Part shown: one piece after another, positions 1 through 11,031 of the stretch
Layout: every line of letters begins with the position of its first letter
How positions within the stretch are numbered: the stretch's first letter is position 1
Source: Mycobacterium gordonae
GTDB taxonomy: Bacteria; Actinomycetota; Actinomycetes; Mycobacteriales; Mycobacteriaceae
Reading direction: 5' to 3'
Assembly: GCF_017086405.1 (NCBI RefSeq)
Contig: NZ_CP070973.1
Coordinates: 3,380,739 to 3,444,738 of the forward strand
Length of the DNA: 64,000 bases
Position numbers and translations under genes: made by a program
Notes under the pieces: generated by a model
The model's database searches: none
The model's input: the letters and a program-made list of their open reading frames with translations, nothing else
Told to the model about the DNA's origin: nothing

Positions 1-2257
<2,257 letters not shown>

Positions 2258-2261
<4 letters not shown>

Positions 2262-3202
2262 CCACGGCCTTGACGCTCGATACCCAGCTGCAGGGCTACC
2301 TCGATCACCTCACGATCGAGCGCGGCGTGGCGGCCAACACCCTGAGCTCCTATCGCCGCGATCTGCGCCGCTACTCGAAACATCTGGAGGAACGCGGAAT
2401 TCGCGATCTGGCACAGGTGGGTGAGAACGACGTCAGCGAGTTCCTGGTGGCGCTGCGCCGCGGAGATCCCGAGTCCGGCGCGGTGGCCTTGTCCGCCGTC
2501 TCGGCGGCGCGGGCGCTGATCGCGGTACGCGGACTACATCGGTTCGCCGCCGCCGAAGGGCTGGCCGAACTTGACGTGGCGCGGGCGGTGCGACCGCCGA
2601 CGCCGGGCCGCCGGCTGCCGAAGAGCCTGACCGTCGACCAGGTGCTGGCGCTGCTGAACGCCGCCGGTGGCGAGGACGCGGCCGACGGCCCGTTGACGTT
2701 GCGTAACCGGGCGTTGCTGGAGCTGCTGTACTCCACCGGGTCGAGAATCTCCGAGGCGGTAGGGCTCGACGTCGACGACATCGACACCCATGCGAGGTCG
2801 GTGTTATTGCGCGGCAAGGGTGGTAAGCAGCGGTTGGTTCCGATCGGTCGTCCCGCGGTCCAGGCACTCGAGGCCTACCTGGTGCGTGGTCGTCCGGATC
2901 TGGCCCGCCGGGGTCGCGGTACGCCGGCGATCTTTCTCAACGCCCGTGGTGGCCGGTTGTCTCGGCAGAGTGCGTGGCAGGTGTTGCAGGATGCGGCCGA
3001 GCGCGCCGGCATCATCTCAGGGGTGTCACCGCACATGCTGCGGCATTCCTTTGCCACGCACCTACTGGAAGGCGGCGCCGACGTGCGGGTGGTGCAGGAG
3101 TTACTGGGGCACGCATCGGTGACCACGACACAGATCTACACCCTGGTCACCGTGCACGCCCTGCGCGAAGTGTGGGCCGGGGCTCACCCACGGGCCACCT
3201 GA
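2258..3202 (+). CDS. xerD: Site-specific tyrosine recombinase XerD
   Basis: Resolves chromosome dimers at dif together with XerC. The protein has 314 residues. The N-terminal SAM-like core-binding domain (about residues 8-95) begins [20 protein letters not shown]. The C-terminal catalytic domain shows the Arg in [11 protein letters not shown], the HMLRHSF box, [13 protein letters not shown] with the second His, and the nucleophilic Tyr. I chose the GTG at 2258 because it forms a GTGA overlap with the Nudix stop and gives the usual family length; a longer frame from 2213 would run through the Nudix gene. Confidence 0.95.
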
Positions 3203-3206
3203 CAAG

Positions 3207-3268
3207 CGCGAGCAGACGCGAAAGCACCCAGGAACGTGCACTCCGCGGGGACTTTGCGTCCGCTCGCG
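3207..3268. terminator. Bidirectional stem-loop between convergent genes
   Basis: The arm at 3207-3224 (cgcgagcagacgcgaaag) and the arm at 3252-3268 (ctttgcgtccgctcgcg) are complementary over about 15 of 17 positions with one bulge. The hairpin fills the gap between the xerD stop and the convergent methyltransferase stop at 3271. There is no U-tract, as is usual in mycobacteria. A terminator role is inferred from position and structure. Confidence 0.5.
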
Positions 3269-3270
3269 GG

Positions 3271-4023
3271 CTAGCCCAGGTACTCGGATTCGAGAACGAG
3301 GTCAGGCACCAGGGTCTGATACTCGAGATGAGCCTTGTGTTCGACGGTCCGGAACGACAAGCCCTGTTGGTCGCGCATGTAGGCGCGGTACTTCGGCGCA
3401 CCCGGCACCTTGACGTTGTCGGCCACCACAATCGAGCCCGGGTGCAGCCAGCTCCGCTTCAGTATGCTGCGCAGGTCGTCCAGGTATGCCTTCTTGTCAT
3501 GGTCAATGAAGACGAAATCCAAAGTCCCCGAGCTGAATCCATGCTGATCGGCAAGCGTGTTCAGAGTGCGTCCGCCGTCACCGATGGTGCCCACCACGCA
3601 GGTGACCCGGTCGGCGACCCCCGCGTGCGCCCAAATCTGCCGGGCGTTAGCGGCGTTGGCCTCGGCAAGTTCCACCGAATAAACCCTCGCCGCGGGTGCC
3701 GCACGCGCGATGCGCAGGGCCCCGTATCCGCAGTACGTGCCCAGCTCCAGCGCCAGCGCGGGATCGGCGCGCCGCACCGAGGCGTCGAGTATGGCGCCCT
3801 TCTCGTCGCCGACGTTGATCAACATCGACTTCTCATAGGCGAACTTGTCGATGGTCGCCAGCACGTCGTCGATGTCGCCGGCCTTGGCGTGCCGGAGGAC
3901 GTATTCGACGGCTGCTGCCTCTCGGCCGTCACCGATCTGACCGGTCCGGGTGATGTTTGGGATTCCAGGCGCCATGCGCAAAACGGACCAACGCAAAGGG
4001 GCGAACCGTGCTCTGAGACTCAT
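3271..4023 (-). CDS. SAM-dependent O-methyltransferase (catechol O-methyltransferase-like)
   Basis: A 250-residue class I methyltransferase of the catechol/caffeoyl-CoA O-methyltransferase family. The SAM-binding motif is LELGTYCGYGALRIAR, and the acidic metal/SAM region VFIDHDKKAYLDDL and VVADNVKVPGAPKY follow in the family order. It corresponds to Rv1703c in recalled synteny with xerD. The ATG at 4023 begins the first well-behaved stretch; an upstream in-frame extension to 4167 would overlap the next gene and looks like non-coding residue usage. The acceptor substrate is unknown. Confidence 0.88.
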   Translation of the reverse strand: MSLRARFAPLRWSVLRMAPGIPNITRTGQIGDGREAAAVEYVLRHAKAGDIDDVLATIDKFAYEKSMLINVGDEKGAILDASVRRADPALALELGTYCGYGALRIARAAPAARVYSVELAEANAANARQIWAHAGVADRVTCVVGTIGDGGRTLNTLADQHGFSSGTLDFVFIDHDKKAYLDDLRSILKRSWLHPGSIVVADNVKVPGAPKYRAYMRDQQGLSFRTVEHKAHLEYQTLVPDLVLESEYLG

Positions 4024-4155
4024 CAGTATCACGCTATACCCCTGAGTTTCCTGACGAACTCCTAGACCGGGCGTCGTTCCGGCGGCTAGCATCCCTTGCT
4101 TAGCGGCATGATCGACACGCCGCACCACCATGGCGTTTGCAACCAGGACCGCGCG

Positions 4156-5370
4156 ATGAGACAACACCGCACCAGACCCGAATCGGTTCCGAATCCGCGC
4201 TGCGGGCTGTGGCTCACCGGCGCCCGAGGTTCGGTGTCCACAACCTCCATCGTTGGCCTTTATGCCCTTGCCGCCGGTGTGATCGGGGAGACCGGCTGCG
4301 TCACCGCGACCGAGAATTTCGCCGGAGTGACGCTGCCCGGCTACACCGATTTCGTGGTAGCGGGGCGCGATGTCTCGACCACGCCGCTGATCAAGAGGGC
4401 CGAGTCATTGGTCGAGGCGGGACTCCTGCCGGCACGGGTGGTCGCGGCGGTGGCGGATCGCTTGGCGGCCACCGATGACGAGATTGTCGGTCCGTCCTGC
4501 ATGGCGACATCCGATCCCGCCGCCGCCGGCGCCTCCACCCAAGCAGAACTTGTCGACCGGCTCAGTGACGCGATGGCCTTGTTCGTATCGCGCAATGCAC
4601 TCGATGTCCTCATCGTCATCGACGTCGCCTCGACGCAGCCCCCGGCGCGCGACCTACCCGAATATCACGACCCTGACCTGCTGATAGCCGCATTGGGGCA
4701 GCGGAATCGGATCGTGTTGCCGGCGAGCGCGCTGACCACACTCGCCGCGATCAACAATGATGCCGCTTATTCCTGCTTCACTCCGTCGCCGACCCTGGGC
4801 CTAACGGCGCTACGGTTCTTGGCCGACGACGCCGGAATCCTCTGTGCGGGACAGGACGCCAAGACCGGCCAAACCTTGTTGCGCAGCGTGCTGGCGCCGA
4901 TGTTCGCCGGCCGCGCCATGGCTGTCCATTCCTGGGCCGGCACCAACCTGCTGGGTGGTGGGGACGGCGCGACGCTGGCCGATCCCGTTGCGGCCCAGTC
5001 CAAACTCGCCAGCAAGCAACGCGGGATCCAGCAACTGCTCGGTGGCGAGGTCAGTGCGCCGCTGCACATCGACTACGTGCCGGACCTCGGCGAAACCAAG
5101 GTCGCCTGGGACCACATCCACGCCACCGGCTTCCTCGGCGGCCAGATCACACTGCAAACCACCTGGTCTGCACCGGATTCCGCGCTGGCCGCACCCTTGG
5201 TTCTCGACGTCGCGCGATTGCTGGCCATGGCGCGGCTGCGCGGCGCCCGCGGCGTGGTCGGGGAGCTGGGCTACTTCTTCAAGGAACCCTGGGGTGGCAA
5301 GACGCATTCACTTGCCGCGCAATACGATGCGCTGCTGGGATGGGCCAAGTCGTTATCGGCAGACCGGTGA
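4156..5370 (+). CDS. Inositol-3-phosphate synthase-like protein, first gene of the ebo operon
   Basis: A 404-residue protein of the myo-inositol-1-phosphate synthase family. The N-terminal NAD-binding site reads LWLTGARGSVSTTSIVGLYA (about residues 17-36). Later family blocks include GQDAKTGQTLLRSVLAPMF, the NLLGGGDG turn and KVAWDHIHATGFLGG. True synthases cyclise glucose 6-phosphate with NAD. This copy heads an ebo cluster and is separate from the housekeeping ino1, so a dedicated cyclitol or sugar-phosphate substrate is inferred. An AGGA ribosome site precedes the ATG at 4156; ATGs at 4096 and 4108 lack one. Its TGA overlaps the GTG of the next gene. Confidence 0.85.
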   Translation: MRQHRTRPESVPNPRCGLWLTGARGSVSTTSIVGLYALAAGVIGETGCVTATENFAGVTLPGYTDFVVAGRDVSTTPLIKRAESLVEAGLLPARVVAAVADRLAATDDEIVGPSCMATSDPAAAGASTQAELVDRLSDAMALFVSRNALDVLIVIDVASTQPPARDLPEYHDPDLLIAALGQRNRIVLPASALTTLAAINNDAAYSCFTPSPTLGLTALRFLADDAGILCAGQDAKTGQTLLRSVLAPMFAGRAMAVHSWAGTNLLGGGDGATLADPVAAQSKLASKQRGIQQLLGGEVSAPLHIDYVPDLGETKVAWDHIHATGFLGGQITLQTTWSAPDSALAAPLVLDVARLLAMARLRGARGVVGELGYFFKEPWGGKTHSLAAQYDALLGWAKSLSADR

Positions 5371-6248
5371 AGGTCAAACCGTTCCTTGATCTGATGCGGG
5401 CGCCTGCTGCGCTCACTGTGCTGGGGGACACGGCGGTGGGCGCGATCTGGTGCGGACGTCCCCTGACGGGACGGCGGCTGGCCCTGCCGCTGGCGTCGGC
5501 GTTGTTGTACTGGAGCGGCATGGTGCTCAACGACTGGGCCGATCGCGAGCGCGATGCGGTCGAACGTCCGGAGCGCCCGATACCGTCCGGTGAGGTGTCA
5601 TCCGGCACGGCGTTGTCGCTCGCGGCGGTCCTGGCCGGAGCGGGTATGGCCACCGCGGCCGCAGCCAACGGCAGCCACGGGCTGGCTGCCGCGAGTCGAA
5701 TCACGCTGTGGGTCATCGCCTATGACCTGGTGGCCAAGGACACCGTCGCCGGTCCGCTGGTCATGTCGGGGTGCCGAATAGTCGACGTCATGCTCGGCGC
5801 CGCGCCCGACTACCGGCCGGCGCTGCTACCGGCCTCGGTGCTCGGATTGCACACGACCGCCGTCACGGTGCTGTCGCGCAGCGAGGTCTCTGGCTCCGAC
5901 CGCAGCCTTCCTGCTGTCGTTGCGGGATTGGCCACCGCGGTAGCCGGCGGCGCAGTGCTCGCCACCTCGACCGTAGGTAAGGCCGTAGGTAAGTCAGCCG
6001 GCTACCGGGCACTGCCGGGGGTCGCCGTGTACGCGTGGTCGTTCGGGCCCGGCTTGTGGCGGGCATGGCAGCAGCCATCCGCCGAGCAGATTCGCGGCGC
6101 GGTGCGCAGCGGCATCGCCTCGATGATCGCGGTGCAGGCGATGCTTGCGGCACCATCGCCGCGACCGGCCACACAGCTGGCACTGTGTGGATTGGCCATC
6201 GCACTTCGGCTCAAAGTGTCTGCGCCCCAACCGACCGAGGTGACCTGA
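5367..6248 (+). CDS. eboC: UbiA-family prenyltransferase, EboC
   Basis: A 293-residue polytopic membrane enzyme. UbiA-family proteins transfer a prenyl chain to an acceptor through two Mg-binding aspartate motifs. Here the first is LNDWADRERDAVERPERPIP (about residues 54-73) and the second is YDLVAKD (about residues 121-127). Several hydrophobic helices follow. The GTG at 5367 overlaps the previous stop, and the stop at 6246-6248 overlaps the next ATG. In ebo clusters this member is EboC. The prenyl donor and the acceptor are not known for any family member that I can name. Confidence 0.87.
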   Translation: MKVKPFLDLMRAPAALTVLGDTAVGAIWCGRPLTGRRLALPLASALLYWSGMVLNDWADRERDAVERPERPIPSGEVSSGTALSLAAVLAGAGMATAAAANGSHGLAAASRITLWVIAYDLVAKDTVAGPLVMSGCRIVDVMLGAAPDYRPALLPASVLGLHTTAVTVLSRSEVSGSDRSLPAVVAGLATAVAGGAVLATSTVGKAVGKSAGYRALPGVAVYAWSFGPGLWRAWQQPSAEQIRGAVRSGIASMIAVQAMLAAPSPRPATQLALCGLAIALRLKVSAPQPTEVT

Positions 6249-7669
6249 TGCACATTGGTTACAACACGAACAGCCTGGCCGACCACCCGCTGCCGGACGC
6301 GCTCGCGCTCATCGCAGACCATGGGTACAGCGCGGTCGCACTGACGATCGGCTATCCGCACGTGCGCCCGTTCGATTCCGATCTGGGCGCCCAGCTAGGC
6401 GCGCTTCGCGCATTGCTGGACACCCACGGCCTGCGTGTGGCCGTCGAAACAGGGGCCCGCTACCTCCTTGATCCCCACAACAAGCACAAGCCGTCCCTGG
6501 TCGACAGCGCGGCGCAACCACGCATCGAATTCATGCGCAGGGCGATCGATATCGCGGCGGATCTGGGGGCGACGTGCGTCTCACTCTGGTCGGGCTACGC
6601 GGTCAGCCACACCGACCCCCAGACCACCCGCGAGCTGCTGATCGGCCGCCTCGCCGAGCTTGTCGACTATGCCGATCGCAAGGACGTCACACTGGGATTC
6701 GAGCCGGAGCCAGGCATGTTCGTGGAGACGGTCGCACAAGCGCGCGAGCTGTGCCGAGCGCTTGGTGACCCGGCGCCGCTGCGGATCACACTGGATGTCG
6801 GTCATTGCGTGATGACCGAGCCGATGGGGGCCGGACCGGCGATCGTCGAGCTGGGTGACAAGCTCGTCAACGTTCACCTGGACGACATGACGCCCCGCAA
6901 GCATGAGCACCTGGAATTCGGGCACGGCAGCCTGGATCTGGGCGCGGTGATGGACGCGTTGGGCGAGACTGGGTTTTCCGGCGTCGCATCGGTCGAATTG
7001 CCAAGACACTCGAATGATGCACCGAATGTGATGCGCCGCAGCATGTCCGCGATCAAAGCGGCCCGGCTGACACCGGCCGCACGTTCCTGGATCGCCGCTG
7101 GCGTAGCGGAGATCGGACGCGACCCCGACCAGGTCTTGGAGATCTTTGCGGGCGCCGAACGCGGTATTGCCGGCGCAGGCGGTGACGCGTGCCTGCTGGC
7201 GCGGCAACAATTGCTCAGCGCATTGCTGGCTACTGCGCCCGATGCGACGGCTGCGCCACTCATCGAGAAGCTCTACCGGTGGGGAGACACCGACGAGCGA
7301 CTGGCCGTACTGAACGGACTGACGGCGGCCGCGCTGGACGACAGGATCGGGCCCGTCGCAACGTCAACGGGCTTGGATTTGGCGGCGGATGCCCTGCGGT
7401 GCAACGACCCCCGACTCGTCGGCGCGGCACTGGGCGGCTTCGGCGCACGTTTCCTGGATCAGCACACGTGGCGTGACGGGGTGATGAAGTTGATCTTCAT
7501 GGGCGTGCCGCTGCAGGTGGTACACGGCCTGCGTAACCGCGCGGACGCCGAATTAGGGCGTATGACAACTGATTACATCAGTGAACGACAGGCTGCCGGT
7601 CGTTCGGTGTCGTCCGACGTCGAACTGCTGAAGCATCTGACCGCCATCGGGACGGAGGTTTCGGAGTGA
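6248..7669 (+). CDS. Sugar-phosphate isomerase/epimerase TIM barrel fused to an EboA domain
   Basis: A 473-residue two-domain protein. Residues 1-275 or so form an AP-endonuclease-2/xylose-isomerase type barrel (MHIGYNTNSLADHP at the start; metal-site residues in LGFEPEPGMF, TLDVGHC and VNVHLDDM). Residues 276-473 match the EboA domain: LYRWGDTDERLAVLNGL, then ALRCNDPRLVGAAL, GVMKLIFMGVPL and the AELGRM..DYISERQAAGR ending. EboA is often a separate gene, so the fusion ties the barrel to the pathway. The ATG at 6248 overlaps the eboC stop. A frame open from 6035 is only a shadow of eboC. The reaction is unknown. Confidence 0.85.
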   Translation: MHIGYNTNSLADHPLPDALALIADHGYSAVALTIGYPHVRPFDSDLGAQLGALRALLDTHGLRVAVETGARYLLDPHNKHKPSLVDSAAQPRIEFMRRAIDIAADLGATCVSLWSGYAVSHTDPQTTRELLIGRLAELVDYADRKDVTLGFEPEPGMFVETVAQARELCRALGDPAPLRITLDVGHCVMTEPMGAGPAIVELGDKLVNVHLDDMTPRKHEHLEFGHGSLDLGAVMDALGETGFSGVASVELPRHSNDAPNVMRRSMSAIKAARLTPAARSWIAAGVAEIGRDPDQVLEIFAGAERGIAGAGGDACLLARQQLLSALLATAPDATAAPLIEKLYRWGDTDERLAVLNGLTAAALDDRIGPVATSTGLDLAADALRCNDPRLVGAALGGFGARFLDQHTWRDGVMKLIFMGVPLQVVHGLRNRADAELGRMTTDYISERQAAGRSVSSDVELLKHLTAIGTEVSE

Positions 7670-8517
7670 GGATCTTCGATCCGCACATACACATGTCGTC
7701 GCGCACCACCGACGACTATGAGGCGATGTACGCGGCGGGCGTCCGCGCGATCGTCGAACCTGCTTTCTGGTTAGGGCAACCCCGCACCGACCCCGCCTCC
7801 TTCATCGACTATTTCGACAGTCTCATCGGTTGGGAGCGGTACCGCGCATCTCAGTTCGGCATCGCGCACAACTGCACGATCGCCCTCAATCCGAAGGAGG
7901 CCAACGATAGTCGCTGCCGGGGGGTGCTCGAACAGATTCCGCGCTATCTGTCCAAGAGCGGTGTCGTCGCGGTCGGCGAGATCGGCTATGACTCGATGAC
8001 GCCGGAGGAAACCACGGTATTCCAAACACAGTTGGAGATGGCGGCGACGCGGAGCCTGCCCGCACTGGTGCATACGCCACACCGGGACAAGCTGGGTGGA
8101 ACCCTGGCGAGCATCGAGGTCGTGAAGAGGGTCGGGATCGACCCGGGGATGGTCTTGCTGGACCACCTCAACGAGGTCACCATCGAGCCGGTACGGGACA
8201 GCGGATGCTGGATGGGGTTCTCGATCTATCCCGATACCAAAATGGACGAGGCGCGGATGGTCGCCTTGATGCAGCGCTTCGGATTGGAACGCATCATCGT
8301 CAACTCCGCCGCGGACTGGGGCCGGTCGGATCCGCTCAAGACGGCCAAGACGGCGCGGGCGATGCTGACCGCCGGATTCACCGACGACGATGTGGATCGG
8401 GTGCTGTGGCGCAATCCGGTGGAGTTCTTCAACCAAAGCGGCCAACTTCGACTGCTCAGCGACGACCAGGAGGCGGTGTTCGCGGGCAATACCATCAACC
8501 GCGGGGAAAAACCGTGA
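7666..8517 (+). CDS. eboB: TatD-family metal-dependent hydrolase, EboB
   Basis: A 283-residue amidohydrolase-superfamily protein. It opens with the metal-binding HxH (IFDPHIHMSSRTTDDY). It then has a Glu in VVAVGEIGYDS, a His in PALVHTPHRDK, a His in VLLDHLNE and an Asp in VNSAADWGRSDPL, the normal TatD ligand order. The TatD-like member of ebo clusters is EboB. It starts with a GTG at 7666 that overlaps the preceding stop, and its own stop overlaps the next GTG. TatD proteins include DNases and hydrolases; the substrate here is unknown. Confidence 0.85.
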   Translation: MRIFDPHIHMSSRTTDDYEAMYAAGVRAIVEPAFWLGQPRTDPASFIDYFDSLIGWERYRASQFGIAHNCTIALNPKEANDSRCRGVLEQIPRYLSKSGVVAVGEIGYDSMTPEETTVFQTQLEMAATRSLPALVHTPHRDKLGGTLASIEVVKRVGIDPGMVLLDHLNEVTIEPVRDSGCWMGFSIYPDTKMDEARMVALMQRFGLERIIVNSAADWGRSDPLKTAKTARAMLTAGFTDDDVDRVLWRNPVEFFNQSGQLRLLSDDQEAVFAGNTINRGEKP

Positions 8518-9641
8518 CGCTGTCCTACTGCAGCAACGTCGTCGCGGCCGACACCGTGGAGGTGCTCGAGGACCGACTGTTGTCGGTATTCGCACCGGCA
8601 CGCGAACGCGCCGGGCTAGATCAACTCGGCATCGGACTTTGGCTACCCGCGCACACCATGTCCCGGTTGGCCGGGGATCCGCCGGCGCGCCGACGACTGG
8701 CGTCGATCCTGGCCGACCACGGACTTCGGGTAACCACCATGAACGCTTTTCCCTATGGGCATTTCCACGGCGAATCGGTCAAGCATGCCGTCTACCAACC
8801 GGATTGGACTACGCAGCAGCGGCTCGACTACACCCGCAGCTGTGCCGAGGTGCTCAGCGAGCTGATGGTCGACGTCCAGCAGGGCAGCATCTCGACGTTG
8901 CCGTTGGGGTGGGCTGATCCCTGGGACAACGGCTCCGATGCGCGGGCGCGGCACAATCTGGGAACGCTGAGCGAGCACCTGCGCCGTATCGAAGAACAAA
9001 CGGGCCGACGGATCAGATTGGCCGTCGAACCCGAACCGGGTTGCGTGATCGGATCGTGCGGTGACGCGATCGACTGGTTCGGCCGAACAGCGCACGGGGT
9101 GGACCCCACCTACATCGGTCTGTGCCTGGACACCTGCCATCTGGCCGTGATGTACGAGGATCCCGCCGAGGTCGTAACGGGGTTGGCTGAGCTGGGAATT
9201 GACGTGGTCAAGATTCAGGCGTCCAACGCTATCGAGATTCACGACCTGGCAGCCGAAGGAGTCGCCGAAGCCTTCGCGGAATTCTCCCACTCGCCATATC
9301 TGCACCAGGCCAACGGCGTCGACGGGCACGGACGCCGATGGTTCCGGGACGATCTGCGCCTCGACGATCCGTCGGTCCCGACGTCGGGACATGTTCGCGT
9401 GCACTACCACGTGCCATTGCACGTGAGCCCGCCCGCACCGTTGTCGAACACTTCGTACGTCCTCACTGAGGTCATGGCCATGCTTTGCGACGCGACGATC
9501 CCGCGGCCGGTGGACATCGAAATCGAGACCTACACGTGGGAAGTCCTGCCCGCCTCGCTACGCATGCCCAGCCTGGCCGATGACCTGGCGGCCGAGATCT
9601 GCTGGCTCGAGCAACTCCTGACGACGCGGGAGCCGGCATGA
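8514..9641 (+). CDS. eboE: Xylose isomerase-like TIM barrel protein, EboE
   Basis: A 375-residue metabolite-traffic protein of the EboE type. Recognisable elements are the opening LSYCSNVVAADTVEVLE, the barrel motifs TTMNAFPYGHFHG, LAVEPEPGC and GLCLDTCHLAVMYEDP (metal-site Asp and His), and the late segment VRVHYHVPLHV and EIETYTWEVLP. It is the second TIM barrel of the operon and is unrelated in detail to the EboA-fused one. The GTG at 8514 overlaps the eboB stop; the ATG of eboF overlaps its own stop. A longer open frame from 8205 lies inside eboB and is rejected. Confidence 0.85.
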   Translation: MTLSYCSNVVAADTVEVLEDRLLSVFAPARERAGLDQLGIGLWLPAHTMSRLAGDPPARRRLASILADHGLRVTTMNAFPYGHFHGESVKHAVYQPDWTTQQRLDYTRSCAEVLSELMVDVQQGSISTLPLGWADPWDNGSDARARHNLGTLSEHLRRIEEQTGRRIRLAVEPEPGCVIGSCGDAIDWFGRTAHGVDPTYIGLCLDTCHLAVMYEDPAEVVTGLAELGIDVVKIQASNAIEIHDLAAEGVAEAFAEFSHSPYLHQANGVDGHGRRWFRDDLRLDDPSVPTSGHVRVHYHVPLHVSPPAPLSNTSYVLTEVMAMLCDATIPRPVDIEIETYTWEVLPASLRMPSLADDLAAEICWLEQLLTTREPA

Positions 9642-11022
9642 CCCGGCAAGTCCTGCTGATCGATGTCGTCGGGCTGACCCAACCGCTGCTACGGCACATG
9701 CCAAACCTGTCCGCGCTCGCGACACAGGGGGCGGTCGGTCAGCTCGCTCCGGTTTTTCCAGCCGTCACCTGCGCGGTCCAGTCGTCGATGGTCACCGGTC
9801 TGCTGCCGAATCAGCACGGGATCGTCGGGAACGGCTGGTATTTCCGGGATCTCGGGGAAGTGCTGTTATGGCGCCAGAGCAACAAGCTGGTGGCGGGGGA
9901 GAAGGTCTGGGAGACGGCCGCGGCCCGTTTCGACGGATACCGCTCGGCGAACGTGGGCTGGTGGTACGCCATGAACGCCAGCAACGACGTTGTCGTCACA
10001 CCGCGGCCGGTCTATCACCAGGATGGACGCAAGTCGCCGGATTGCTACGCCGTTCCGCCGGATCTGCACGACATCCTCACCGAGAAGTTCGGCACGTTCC
10101 CGTTGTTCCAGTATTGGGGTCCCACGGCTGATATCACGTCGTCACGCTGGTTGGTCGACGCATCGGTGGAGATCGCCCGGCGTTACTCGCCCACGTTGCT
10201 CACCGCGTATATCCCGCACCTGGACTACGACTTTCAGCGCTACGGTCCGCATTCACCGCAGGCAATTACCGCAGCGGCGGACGTCGACGCCGCTCTAGAA
10301 CCCCTGTTGACCTACGCCGCCGAACACGACGTGACCGTCATCGTCGTCTCCGAGTACGGCATCGCGCCGGCGCACCGGCCGGTCGACATCAACCGGGTGC
10401 TGCGGCGCGAAGGCTATCTCAGCGTCTACACGCAGCAGGGGCGCGAGTATCTAGACCCGTGGACGTCGCGGGCGTTCGCAGTCGCCGATCATCAGGCCGC
10501 GCACATCTATGTGCACGACGTTGCGGACATCGCCCGAGTGGCCGCCATGGTAGGAGCCCTGGACGGCGTCGACGAAGTACTCGACCGAGAACAGCAGCAG
10601 CGCTTGTCCATTGACCATCCGCGGGCCGGCGAACTGGTGGCGGTCGCGGAGCCTGGCGCCTGGTTCACCTACTACTACTGGCTGGACGACGACCGCGCCC
10701 CGAATTTGCGCCCTGCGTCGACATCCACCGCAAACCTGGATATGACCCAGCCGAGCTACTGATGAACCCAGCCGACCGACTGGTGAAGGCCAAAGCCGCC
10801 GCCGCACTGGCCAAAAAGGCGGTAGGACTGCGATACACGATGGGGGTCGTCGCCCTCAACGGTGACGCGGTCGGCGGCACCCATGGACGATTGCCCGACT
10901 CGCCGGAAGACACCCCCATCGTCATCACCTCTTCGCCGGACCTGTTGGCCGACTCCTCGACGCCCGTGAATGTCACCGCTGTCAAAGAGCTGGTGCTCAC
11001 CGCCCACGAATTGCGAAAGTAG
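9638..11022 (+). pseudogene. eboF: EboF, alkaline phosphatase/nucleotide pyrophosphatase family, frameshifted
   Basis: Encodes a phosphodiesterase or phosphatase of the alkaline phosphatase superfamily. The first frame gives 356 normal residues with early Asp (LLIDVVG), the Thr nucleophile region (VFPAVTCAVQSS) and AYIPHLDYDF. A base is missing near 10707, after the codon for Asn at 10703-10705. The first frame then runs 19 wrong residues to a TGA at 10760. In the other frame the family sequence continues as CVDIHRKPGYDPAELL from about 10714, and the 86-codon frame at 10762-11022 supplies the C-terminus including GGTHGRLP. The break removes metal-ligand candidates (DIH and HGR) from the main product. 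It could be a real mutation or a sequencing error. Confidence 0.8.
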
Positions 11023-11031
11023 TTTGACCTG

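Noticed and set aside
10762..11022. Treating the 86-codon frame after eboF as a separate small gene
   Set aside because: Its sequence continues the EboF family pattern (GGTHGRLP) and joins the upstream frame with one inserted base, so it is the C-terminus of a frameshifted gene.
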